64,000 nucleotides of DNA from Acanthopleura granulata (lineage: Eukaryota > Mollusca > Polyplacophora > Chitonida > Chitonidae): NCBI GenBank assembly GCA_016165875.1, contig JABBOT010000003.1:30609663-30673662 (forward strand). Direction: 5' to 3'. Below, piece by piece: positions 49,001 through 57,695 of this stretch (position 1 is the first letter of the stretch; the number at the start of each line of letters is the position of its first letter). The translations under genes and the position numbers were made by a program. Below the pieces are notes generated by a model, which saw nothing but the letters and a program-made list of their open reading frames with translations, did not search any database and was not told the DNA's origin.

Positions 49001-50072
49001 AGTTGCAGTGTACATCTCTCAGCTCTTAGACTATATTACCGTTGAACTGATACAAATATATGAGAACCTATCAAAACAACAGCCCCTATGCCTCTTGTAT
49101 GTACAGTTTCTGGAGTATAATAGGCTAGTTGCCTACATAGCCTCTCAGAGTATGTTTACTGGTATACGGTTAAGTAAAACGAAACCCGTTGCTTTGAAAT
49201 CAGCAACTCTTTGACGTAACCACTGGGCGTATAGAACTTACTCACCCTTGTGCCTACACTTATGGCATAATGTGTAGATATCAAACTAAGCTTAAAATAG
49301 TTTATGAAGAGAAGCACAAGTGGTGTATGTACATTGCTATGTTGGAGATAGTCTTTTATTTACTGCCCCCGTCAAGATAAAGCGTGGAAAACTGGTTTGA
49401 GCATATCAAGCCACTTGCGCAACTCTGATATTGGTTTAAAACCAGCTTTGTGGTTTTGGTGCCAAGAAGAGTTTCAGTGTTTCGCTTCTGCATGCTGGTT
49501 TATTTTAGTTTTAAGATTTACAACAACTCTTTTCACCTCTGCAGGAAGAGAGTCCTAAACTGGAGGAGAAAATTAGATGGGCCGACGCCTTCCTGTTGAT
49601 ATATTCAGTGACAGATAGGTTGAGTTTCGATGAATGTGTCCGATTAAAACTGCTCATCACCAGCTATGCCAAAAAGAATCGACGCATCAGCCTGACCACC
49701 TCGACGGCCGATTTGTGGAGCTCGAGTTACCTGCCCGTGATTTTGGTGGGCAACAAAACGGACATTGCTCAAGATCGTATGGTGTCGGAGGAAAATGGCC
49801 GCCAACGATGCTGTGAACTGAACTGTTTGTCCTTCTATGAGATTTCCGTCCGGGAATCGGTGGATGTTTGTGCCGAGATTTTTGATGACTTGTTTTTGTA
49901 TTGCAAAAGGCCCAAGAAATATAAAACTTCCGGCAATGGGTCTCAGATTCCTCGTCTTCCATCCAGTTCAGATCTGGAATCGCAAGATTCCACATCTCCA
50001 ACGTCGACCGCACCGAGGGCCTATAACCGCCGAAGACGGGGTATAGCGGGCACACTAGGAACCGACAGCTGA
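42922..50072 (+). CDS. Ras-like small GTPase, RERG/RASL12 type (gene B, 4 exons)
   Basis: Exons 42922-43030, 47218-47274, 47842-47915 and 49545-50072 splice with phases 1,1,0 into 255 aa. Seen: P-loop GQKGVGKS at 29-36, ALTVRFLTRRFIGDYDPNL right after it, DTVG (G3) at 76-79, WADAFLLIYSVTD, NKTD at 150-153, YEISVRES at the G5 position, and a long Ser/Arg-rich tail with NRRRRG and no CAAX box. YDPNLE has Asn where canonical Ras has the switch-I Thr; as I recall human RASL12 has the same change, which favours RASL12 over RERG. A serine/threonine-rich insertion at about 129-141 precedes the NKxD strand. An in-frame ATG at 42838 would add 28 residues read from the tandem array; I prefer 42922. Expected role: cytosolic signalling GTPase, effectors unknown. 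Confidence 0.87.
43918..44180 (-). mobile_element. SINE family 1, full length, reverse
   Basis: In minus orientation: GGGCCTCCGTGACTCAGTCG head with A-box, a GCGGTCGCTGTGAGTTCAAT B-box region, AGCTCATGCTGGCTTCCTCT, GGAAGGTCTGCCAGCAACCT, GTCGTGGGTTTCCCCCGGGG, body and 3' end. Better preserved than most copies, so probably younger. Confidence 0.9.
44672..45252 (+). repeat. 0.59-kb direct repeat, copy 1
   Basis: Matches 51112-51702 in order from AAAAGAAAAGACAACAAAAA, AGTTATTTCAGAGGAGGGG, TATTTATGACGTG-like, CCTTTTAATCTG, GGCCATGGGAT, CCTCCTGGTTGAGAT, to CCTACATCACAAA-ATAAA and TTGTCTTTTGTTTTAAAT-type ends. Lies in intron 1 of Ras-like gene B; no coding frame. Could be a dispersed element or a duplicated regulatory block. 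Confidence 0.82.
47218..47274 (+). CDS. Ras-like gene B, exon 2 (switch I)
   Basis: 57 nt after a TTTTTACTCCTCAG acceptor, ending at a GTAAGT donor; encodes ALTVRFLTRRFIGDYDPNL. Confidence 0.88.
47456..47510 (+). mobile_element. SINE 3' remnant, diverged
   Basis: ATCCTATGAGTGAGACATTC, TTGAGTAATGTTCAACAATC, AAATATAATA resembles the family-1 3' end (AAGTGAAATATTCTTGAG, AACACCAATCAAAT). In intron 2 of Ras-like gene B. Confidence 0.45.
47842..47915 (+). CDS. Ras-like gene B, exon 3 (G3)
   Basis: 74 nt after a CTTTTGTTTCAG acceptor and before GTAAGG; encodes EKVYTCTRCVDG through EILDTVGV, including an intact DxxG. Confidence 0.85.
48497..48655 (+). mobile_element. SINE family 1, 5'-truncated
   Basis: GTACGTGGGAAGGTCTGCCA, GTCGTGGGTTTCCCCCGGGA, CATAATGCTGGCCGCCGTCG, then a GCGTAAAACACCGAAAATAT tail. 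In intron 3 of Ras-like gene B. Confidence 0.88.
49545..50072 (+). CDS. Ras-like gene B, exon 4 (G4, G5, C-terminus)
   Basis: Starts EESPKLEEKIRWADAF after a CACCTCTGCAG acceptor and ends at TGA 50070-50072. Carries NKTD and the long basic, serine-rich tail. Confidence 0.9.
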   Translation, partial: EESPKLEEKIRWADAFLLIYSVTDRLSFDECVRLKLLITSYAKKNRRISLTTSTADLWSSSYLPVILVGNKTDIAQDRMVSEENGRQRCCELNCLSFYEISVRESVDVCAEIFDDLFLYCKRPKKYKTSGNGSQIPRLPSSSDLESQDSTSPTSTAPRAYNRRRRGIAGTLGTDS

Positions 50073-51111
50073 TAAAATCCCTCATAGGTCATTGGATAAA
50101 GCAACAATTTGTAACAAAACAGTGGCATCAATTTACTGTCTAAAACAAAAAAGGGATTGCGATTACCAAGACAACTTCTTTTTTCCTTTGCCGGTTGGTG
50201 AGGTAGTGCATCATTCTGTTATACACATCAACATGTTTATGTATATACGTGTTCGCATGTTCCATGAAACACACACGTTAAATACAGAAAGATTGGGTTT
50301 ACTGTAAAAATAGCATTCTTGTGACATTCATTGGCCTTTTCATACATTCATATTTACTTGTATATTATTGTCCACTATGTTAGCCATGTCAGTCTTCGTA
50401 CACATGCGTCTGCTCCCGGTTTTCTATCATTCCCGTTAACGACTTTCTCGAAAAATTTAATTTTATCCATAGAAACTGAAGATATATTTAAGACGCTCCA
50501 TGCAAAGCTATACTGTATTTTAGTAGTTTCTACTCAAGATTCTGCATTTCGCTCGTGTCCTCTATATCAACTGTGCAGACAGAATTGGAATTCACTTTAT
50601 TTTCGGACATGAAGATTCATCGATTTCTGAAGTCAAACAATTAAGTAATGACAAATCAAGCCTTAAAAGCACGAGCATGTAACGTGAAATCTTTGCTGGT
50701 TGGACAGTTCTTTTGTCTAAACATGCACATTGTAAATGACATCAGTGGAATAACGTTGGATAGCCTGTCTTGGTTCAGTCAAAGCACGTTCGTACTTCGC
50801 ATCAAATACATCTGTAGATGTTTGACTTATGTGAAACGAGATGGAAACACAAAGTCGAATTTAAGCTTTCATTTTTCTTCTATAACAACAGCTAGACCTC
50901 AAGACTATTTCACTATTTAACTATTATACGACGACGTTAGGGTTTATGTGTTAAGCAAAACCAAGAAAACCAACACCGTTTGTCATTAACCTGACAACCA
51001 TTTCCTGACTTCATGGGCTTCAGAGTTGGATTCCAACACACGATCTTAATGGTCAAGGGTCCACCTGACGCACAGAGAGCGAGACATCTTATCTGATCGA
51101 CCCACCAGAAC
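50073..51111. other. 3' flank of Ras-like gene B
   Basis: Presumed 3' UTR and spacer. Short plus-strand frames (60-93 codons) follow the stop but carry no recognisable domain. I could not place a convincing polyadenylation site. Confidence 0.4.
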
Positions 51112-51702
51112 TCCTTAAAAGAAAAGACAACAAAAATTATAACCAAAGTTATTTCAGAGGAGGGGTCAGTACAGACCTAAACGGGCGTAGGCATATATTT
51201 ATGACGTGCTTGGTAACTATATAAATCACCTTTTAATCTGACATTCTTACGAGGCCATGGGATACGCCATTGGGAGAGAAACCAGAGACAAGAAGTCGCG
51301 TCATCCGTAGCCAATGCTCTGCGGTATTAGAGGCGAAACACGCTTTTGTCCCCTTTATTATTACAATCGAAGGCCATGAATTCTGACCTCCTGGTTGAGA
51401 TCTGGGGGAATAACCCAAAACGTTTTTTACAACTACTTTCTCGTTGAAAATGGCTTTAAAGTGTCGTAATCACCACGAAAACAGCTGATTTGACACTAAT
51501 TCTGTATGGAAGCAGATGCCTGCTCGGGTGGTAGAAATATCTCCCCTTTGATTTGTTAAAATTGACAGCTTGCTTTGAACTGTGATATCTCGGTTATCCT
51601 ACATCACAAAGATAAACAGTGACGTTTTGGTACTATGAATGAGATTCTTTATCGATGTATACATACGTTTGGTTTAGTGCTGTCTTTTCTTTTAAATATA
51701 TT
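51112..51702 (+). repeat. 0.59-kb direct repeat, copy 2
   Basis: Same orientation as 44672-45252, with small indels, including about 25 extra bases after GAGGCCATGGGATACG. Begins right after ACCAGAACTCC and ends near TTTTAAATATATTAAAAG. Together the copies bracket exons 2-4 of Ras-like gene B. Confidence 0.82.
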
Positions 51703-52189
51703 AAAAGACCTAGCTTAGATAAAGCTAATTTAATAAAGTATTTTCATAAAAAAATTTCTATAAATGCATTATGTACAATGAGATCCAATAAACGTTACAC
51801 TTATTTGAACAGCCCTGTTTAGCCTCTTGCCTACTGCACACTTTGATCCAAACTTCAGCAGTACAGGTATACCCCCGTACCTAATAGATTCTCTTGTGGT
51901 AACCAAATTTAAGAAGCTGGCTGTAGAATATAAACAAATATTAGGTCTCGAGTGTACATACACCGCTGTACATCTTCTTTTTAATATTATGGCCTCCACC
52001 TAACAGAATATAACAATAGTTCAGGTGAACACAGTTTAAGCCCCAAAATTACATTCGTTTGAAACTATAAACTGTGAGGGAAAGTACTTCATGGGTTTTT
52101 ATGATATGATGTTATATTAAATATTAATCTTTAAAGTATACATAAAAGTGAGTTTGGATAGAAATGTTTTCCAAAAATATATGTATGTG
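51703..52189. other. Intergenic, no gene recognised
   Basis: A 76-codon minus-strand frame at 51769-51999 is unsupported. AT-rich. Confidence 0.4.
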
Positions 52190-52830
52190 AACTTTAATTC
52201 TCATCATGTTATCAGGTTTTACGGTGGAGACACTAATTATCATGGCAGCCAAAGAAATATATAAATTATGCAAATGTCGACCGTCATCTCTGTTCGTCAC
52301 CTCTGCATCTGTGTATCCACCAAAAAAATTAAAGTGTTGACCGGACACGATATCATATCTATTCAGATAGTATATGTAGGGAAATAACATTGAGTTTACC
52401 ATGGCAAAGGCTAAAATCGACAAAAACGATTCGCAACACATCGTCACCTCTGTATCTAAGCATCCACCAATAATTAAAATCGAATATGGTATTCAACTGG
52501 AGTTAAATCCCACACACGAAGTTCATACCTAACTATATAGTATATATCAGGAAAATGGTAATCTGGTTTCCATGGCAACCATTGAAATGAGCATATGTCA
52601 CTAACCACTCATTGTCATCCGTGTATCTATGTATCCACCAAAATTTAAAACAGTACACGAGTGTTGTAACCCGGACACCAAGCCAAATCTATTAATTTGA
52701 ATCAGCATATGTAGAGAAAATGATGATCTGGTTAGCATGGGAAACAGCTTGAGCTATAGCCCGGACAGCGACGGACAGCCGTTCAGACGGACAAAATCGA
52801 AATACCCTAATACGCCTCAAGGCTGCGGAC
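52190..52830 (+). repeat. Degenerate tandem repeat, unit about 140-170 bp
   Basis: Three to four units, each with TGTATCTATGTATCCACCAA (near 52312, 52452, 52622) followed by CCGGACAC and then ATATGTAGGGAAAT with a TTTACCATGGCAA block (near 52371, 52540, 52707). It ends in a GGACAGCGACGGACAGCCGT tail. Overlapping minus-strand frames are incidental. Confidence 0.75.
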
Positions 52831-54090
52831 AAATAAGAAAGCGCGAGGCGCATTTCTGTATCTAACCCGAACATGGTATATTTACATGGTGTTAGTGTCC
52901 TCTATCTCGGTGCAATTTATATCAACTTTGTAGAAAAGCAGTTACAACTTTTGTTAAGCCTACTACGCCGAACTGTAGATCAATACACCCCAATTTACAG
53001 ACCATATTTAGAGTTAGACTTGCTTGTACACCTGCTGAATAATCGCAGGAGCATTGAAAGTTTTAGACCTATCATTCATATCCTTGAATAAAAGAAAAGA
53101 AACTTCTGAGATCCAGTTTCCAACAACAACAATATTCTTGGTTTTTCTTATGGTATGTACAGACTCACCACACATATGGAAAGGTGTGTGGCCTGCCCTC
53201 TGTTCACACTAATGTCTATACCACACGGTTATTATTAGCCGCGCGTGCCAAACACAGGCGAGCTTCCTATACTCTTGAACATCACTCCCGTGTGTTCGTA
53301 TGATAGCAATATAGGTCACTCCGGGATTATTAAGATTACTCATTCTCTATACAGAGAGACTCCAACCCGGTTGCTCGAAGCGCAATTTCGTCTCCGGTAT
53401 CAATGAAGTTCATCTTGAATAAAGGCCGACAACTCTTACAGTGGTCAAGTCTTGACCTTTTCCCTAAAATCTGCAGAAATGGCTACCTATTATAGCAATG
53501 GATATTTCCGTAGCGGGATCGGCCCGCGAAGCCAGAATGTGGAACAGTTGAGCCACCCATTCCCGTTGTGCACCAATCGTAAAGCAAGGCAAAACACGTG
53601 CGCCCCCTCACCCAATATCATTCATACTGGTTTTATGAGTGCTTTCCAGTGGTTATGAAACACAGAAACATGTATGTAAAACCCTCGGTGCGAATGAACT
53701 CCGGCCTTACAGCTGACTTTATCGTGCTACTCGGGTTTACTACGAAGGTCACTAACTACAAAAATTATCGTATGTTATGAAAACAGGGTTACGAAAACAA
53801 GATGGACAAAAATTCGCCATCCATTGTCCAAAGATGATGATTATGGCAGTGGTATAGGCTTTAAGTGAAAATTATTGAATTGTAAATGAAGTATGCATTT
53901 AAGTTTTGTACTATCTAGATTTTTGTTCAGTTTGACACTTGTGCTGAGTAGAAAAATTTAGTCTCTGTACGTTTAGTCCGTTACTCAGTGCGACTAACAT
54001 ACAGACATCTCCTTTATCATTGGGAAAGAAGAGAGAGACCGGAAAAGCGAACAGGGCTTGAATACCGTATAAATACTTCACTTGTCAGAA
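52831..54090. other. Intergenic, no gene recognised
   Basis: Frames of 60-72 codons only. No repeat or domain recognised. Confidence 0.4.
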
Positions 54091-54138
54091 AACATCACCA
54101 TACAGGTTAATGACAACATCACCATACAGGTTAATGAC
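54091..54138 (+). repeat. 24-bp perfect tandem duplication
   Basis: AACATCACCATACAGGTTAA followed by TGAC occurs twice back to back. It falls in a 69-codon frame (54082-54291) that has no other sign of being a gene. Confidence 0.9.
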
Positions 54139-54496
54139 AAGAACATTAGCATTATCATAAAGCGGTTTCCTTTAGACAGTATTCATCATGTACTCATTGG
54201 TTATTTCCTTCTTTATTTTTTTTATTTTTTTATTTTTGTTTGTTTGTTTATTTATACATTTACTTATTATTGGTTCAGGTTTTACTCGTGAACAATTCGC
54301 TTATACCAAGGAGTTCACAATTGCGGATAGATGATACATAGTCTGGAGAAATCCACGAGTATAGCTGGCCTAAAATGAAATATGTATGGGCTGGCTTCGA
54401 GCACACAACCAGGTCCTGTTATCCAAACACTTGTAGAAAGCGCAACGACAGAGGCTTTCCTAATTTATAACTTCATTTACATATTATTTTGTAGGT

Positions 54497-54585
54497 AGGT
54501 CTGCCAGCATCTGCGGAAGGTCGTGGATTTCCCCCGGGCTCTGTCTGGTTTCCTCCCACCATAATGCTGGGCGCCATCGCATAGT
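54497..54585 (+). mobile_element. SINE family 1, truncated at both ends
   Basis: AGGTCTGCCAGCATCTGCGG, GTCGTGGATTTCCCCCGGGC, then CATAATGCTGGGCGCCATCG, where it stops without the usual 3' end. It lies just before the duplicated lipocalin 5' flank. Confidence 0.8.
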
Positions 54586-54618
54586 TAAGGCAGACATTAC
54601 TAAGTATAGCAACGTCCC

Positions 54619-54993
54619 AAGCCTATACATTCTATTGTCAGTCCACCCAAACTTCCAAGAGTTTTGTACTTGTTATAAAATTCAAGAAAAAGACGTCATG
54701 AATTTGGATATATCTGTGGCTTATCTGTGACAAATGTCAAAGACCGACTACTTAGTACATAAATCCATGAGATACGGAGACATATTACCGAATTCTGCAG
54801 GTCTTATACAAGCCTATACATTTTATTGTCAGTACACCCAAACTTCCAAGAGCCTTGTACACGTTATAAAATTCAAGAAAAAGACGTCATGAGTTTGGAT
54901 ATATCTGTGCCTTATCTCTGACACGTGTCAAAGACCGACTACTTAGTATATATATATCCACGAGATACGGAGACGTATTGCCGAATTCTGCAG
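54619..54993 (+). repeat. Tandem duplication of the lipocalin 5' flank (two units of about 183 bp)
   Basis: Units 54619-54800 and 54810-54993 are about 90 percent alike and start 191 bp apart. Both begin AAGCCTATACATT, contain TTATAAAATTCAAGAAAAAG and GACGTCAT, and end CCGAATTCTGCAG. The start codon of the first lipocalin lies 10 bp past the second unit, so the duplicated block is its proximal promoter or leader. Unit 2 differs by a short TA expansion. Confidence 0.88.
54865..54890 (+). promoter_or_regulatory. Candidate TATA box and CRE-like site of lipocalin 1 (duplicated at 54674-54699)
   Basis: TATAAA at 54865-54870 is followed 12 bp later by GACGTCAT (54883-54890), a CREB/ATF-like half site. 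The same pair occurs in the upstream unit. About 134 bp separate the TATA from the ATG. Motif match only; no transcription start is visible. Confidence 0.4.
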
Positions 54994-55003
54994 GCGTCTC
55001 AAG

Positions 55004-55123
55004 ATGTTCACATTATCCCTGTGTTGTATTTTTCTCGTTGAGATTTACCTCGCTTCAGCGCAGGTTATATTTGCTGGAGGCTGTCCGGAAGTGGGCGTGT
55101 TTCAAAATTTCGACGCAACCCAG
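55004..55123 (+). CDS. Lipocalin 1, exon 1 (signal peptide)
   Basis: MFTLSLCCIF through NFDATQ, ending at a GTAGGT donor in phase 0. Contains the signal peptide and C27. Confidence 0.87.
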
Positions 55124-57638
55124 GTAGGTAGAAATGGCTCACAGAGAAAACAACGATGGCTTCCAAATACTTTGTTGCGATAGATTCCAAATATGTGCAT
55201 GTGATGCAAAAGACAAATCTGAACGTACTCAATAGATCACTTAGATTTTAATTTATTATTGCTGGTAGATCCATGGACTCAAAGCAGTTTATTCACATGT
55301 ATATTCCAAAACGTAAGGAAAACTCCATGTAAATGAGCAGAGGTATATTCAAGATCTTTTATTAAATTAACAGTTTATCAACAAAACACTGAGACAGCTG
55401 ATGAACGAAACGGTGGCAGAAGGAACGTATAAGTCGCGATACCGCAATGCACCCTTTCCTAACCAGATTCACCTGACCCTCTTGCAAAACACCTCAACAG
55501 TGTACTGGTGTGTTTTGACGATTACGATGATACATCGTATACACATCCACATTTATTATGAATATTAACTAACTGGAACGTTCCTACTTTTTAACAGTAT
55601 TATTTATGTGCCAGGCATCAGTGATTTCATGGAACCCTTGAATTCGTTTTTTTTTTGTTTTGTTTTTTTTTCTTTTTTGGATAAGTTATCACCAAATACT
55701 AAAATGGCTATCAAAGATTTTCGTTACTACAGAACAAATGGACTGTGAATGCAAAGACAAAATATATAGATCCTATATATGTATCACTTCAAGTCTGTAA
55801 TACTAAATCCCTTTTCAGTACATCGGCAAGTGGTACGAATATGAAAGATTCTTTTTCGTCACGGAGTACAACGACAGATGTGTATCCGCTAACTACACCT
55901 TAAAAGACAATGGCCATGTGAAGGTCTTTAACCAGGGTGTCAATAAAGAGTAAGTAACCACTGTTGCGCATGCTGTGTGAACATAATTGTCTGGAATCCT
56001 AGTATATTCTAGGCTGCTGATAAAGCGTATGTGTTGTTATTCGATTGATTGATTGATTGATTGATTTCTTTGATAGGTGTTTTACATCGTACTCAACTTA
56101 AGAATTTAAGCATTCGGAGGTCAACAGTTTGCAATCAAACTCAGTATCGTTTTTGATGTTGTAGTACTGGTGCCATTTCTACCTCAATCGGCGATGCTTT
56201 CGCCCCGAACGCAAGTGAGGCAGCCAAATTGAAAGTTCAGTTTGCAGGTAATTTCCGTGTTTGTTTTTGTTTTGTTTTTGTTTTGTTTTGTTTTGTTTGG
56301 GGGTTTTCTTTGGGGGGGGATTACTGTTTTTGGTTTTTTCCAGCAATGTTCATCACAATTAACAACACAATTAATAAGGCCAAGTCTAAAAAAATGTATA
56401 TATATATATATCATGAAGCTCTTGAGGAAATGTAGTTCATAAAATCATGGCTACACTCTTACTGAAACAATTATTACTGGTGTGTTACTGATGCCCCCGT
56501 GGCTCAGTCGGTTAGCGCGATAGTGCATCGCATTGACCCCAGAAGCCTCCTACCAATGCGGTCGCTGTGAGATTAAGTCCAGCTCATGCTGACTTCCTCT
56601 CTGGGCGTACGTGAGAAGGTCAGCCAGCAATCTGGAGATGGTCGTGGGTTTCCCCCGGGCTTTGCCCGGTTTCTTCCCACCATAATGCTGATCGCCGTCA
56701 TATAAGTGAAATATTCTTGAGTACAGCGTAAAACACCGATCAATAATAAATAAAGTAAATAAATACTGATGTGTTCTGGTTTCTTGTAGGTGGTCCCCTA
56801 GGTAACTACTGGGTTTTGGACACGGATTACAGGACATACGCCGTGGTGTGGAGCTGTGAGGAGCCGCCCATCCACCTGGCCCATGCTGGTGAGACGCCAT
56901 GTCTGTTATGCCCACGACATTTGTTTCCGCTTTATTTCGGAGGTCGTGCCTTAAAATTTTAATTTTTGTAGACGTCCACCACTTTCTGCAAATCTGGCAA
57001 GCGCAATTTGAAATAATTTCACCTTTACAGGAAAAACACTTAGGGTTTAGAACGCGAAATCTCAAATGTGTGAAGGCAATTGAAGCGAAAGACTTGATTA
57101 TACGAGTCTAATGTTTGAATATTCACTTTTCCTCCTTGAAATTCCCGTAAGATCTGATAGGGTCCTTGGTATCTAAGAAATAAAGACTCCTGAAGTTCCT
57201 TTCTCGTGTGTTATGCTATTATGCTCGGAGATGCCAGTAGATGTAGATCGCCAATGGCGTATTTGAGCTACACCAAAGCACTACGCATTGTGTCTTTTTT
57301 TCTGGATCGCTGTATCAATTGAACGTGACAAAATTATCTCGACATGTAACTAACATCCATCGAAAGAGTTACACCTTAGATAAAAGTCGTTTCTAAAAGC
57401 GAGCTACATGTAATAAAGAAAATTCATTTGAGGTACACTCGTGCATATAAACAGTTTGATGTTCCTTTCATGTGCTTTTGTTCTCTTTTTATTTTTTTCA
57501 GAAATCGCTTGGATTTTGTCTCGGAATCGATCGGGCATCTCAGACGACAGACGGAACAAGATCTACGCCCTGCTGAAGAAGTTCAACATAGATCCTAGTA
57601 AATTCAACAGGATAGACCAGACAAACTGTCCAGTATAA
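55004..57638 (+). CDS. Apolipoprotein D-like lipocalin 1 (5 exons)
   Basis: Exons 55004-55123, 55819-55949, 56165-56247, 56790-56888 and 57502-57638 splice with phases 0,2,1,1 into 189 aa, the usual ApoD length. Seen: a signal peptide (about 1-19, MFTLSLCCIF and on to LASA), the lipocalin GxW motif in YIGKWYE at 41-47, FFFVTEYNDRC, VSANYTL with N-glycosylation site N65, KVFNQG, GNYWVLDTDY at 116-125, VVWSC, EIAWILSRNR, a C-terminal helix and TNCPV. Cysteines C27, C61, C134 and C187 fit the two ApoD disulfides. Role by family: secreted beta-barrel carrier of small hydrophobic ligands; the ligand is unknown. It has a tandem paralogue 1.8 kb downstream in the same orientation, and an AATAAA lies 52 bp after the stop. 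Confidence 0.92.
55819..55949 (+). CDS. Lipocalin 1, exon 2 (GxW)
   Basis: Starts YIGKWYEYERFFF after a CCCTTTTCAG acceptor; ends phase 2 before GTAAGT. 131 nt, the same as in the paralogue. Confidence 0.92.
56040..56105 (-). mobile_element. SINE 3' end, reverse fragment in lipocalin 1 intron 2
   Basis: GATTGATT repeats followed by GATAGGTGTTTTACATCGTA and CTCAACTTAAGAATTTAA read in reverse as a family-1 3' end with a CAAT tail. The intron is only 215 bp, so this fragment takes up much of it. Confidence 0.6.
56165..56247 (+). CDS. Lipocalin 1, exon 3
   Basis: Encodes TGAISTSIGDAFAPNAS and AAKLKVQFA; 83 nt, same as the paralogue. The acceptor TTGATGTTGTAG is pyrimidine-poor, but phase and length fix it. 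Confidence 0.85.
56490..56765 (+). mobile_element. SINE family 1, full length, in lipocalin 1 intron 3
   Basis: The head GCCCCCGTGGCTCAGTCGGT includes an A-box; a GCGGTCGCTGTGAGATTAAG region holds the B-box; then AGCTCATGCTGACTTCCTCT, GGTCGTGGGTTTCCCCCGGG, CATAATGCTGATCGCCGTCA, GTAAAACACCGATCAATAAT and an AAAT tail. The tail ends about 25 bp before the exon 4 acceptor. This is the best reference copy of family 1 in the window. Confidence 0.92.
56790..56888 (+). CDS. Lipocalin 1, exon 4
   Basis: Encodes GGPLGNYWVLDTDY and on to IHLAHA; TTTCTTGTAG acceptor and GTGAGA donor. The intron SINE ends about 25 bp before it. Confidence 0.9.
57502..57638 (+). CDS. Lipocalin 1, exon 5
   Basis: EIAWILSRNRSG through TNCPV and a TAA at 57636-57638, after a TTTATTTTTTTCAG acceptor. 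Confidence 0.92.
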
Positions 57639-57689
57639 AATACCATCATTCAATGTTATATTGCATCACATGTGTTCAAGAAATTCCTG

Positions 57690-57695
57690 AATAAA
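57690..57695 (+). terminator. Polyadenylation signal of lipocalin 1
   Basis: AATAAA, 52 bp downstream of the TAA stop. Canonical hexamer at a normal distance; the cleavage site is not determined. Confidence 0.7.

Noticed and set aside
56495..56580. tRNA gene in the head of the SINE (also 8795-8840, 44110-44178, 36055-36140)
   Set aside because: Only the A-box and a degenerate B-box are present; I see no paired acceptor stem or cloverleaf, and each lies at the 5' end of a full SINE body.
56550..57065. 171-codon minus-strand open frame
   Set aside because: It is the antisense of the intron SINE plus lipocalin exon 4; translations of the SINE body recur at other SINE copies.
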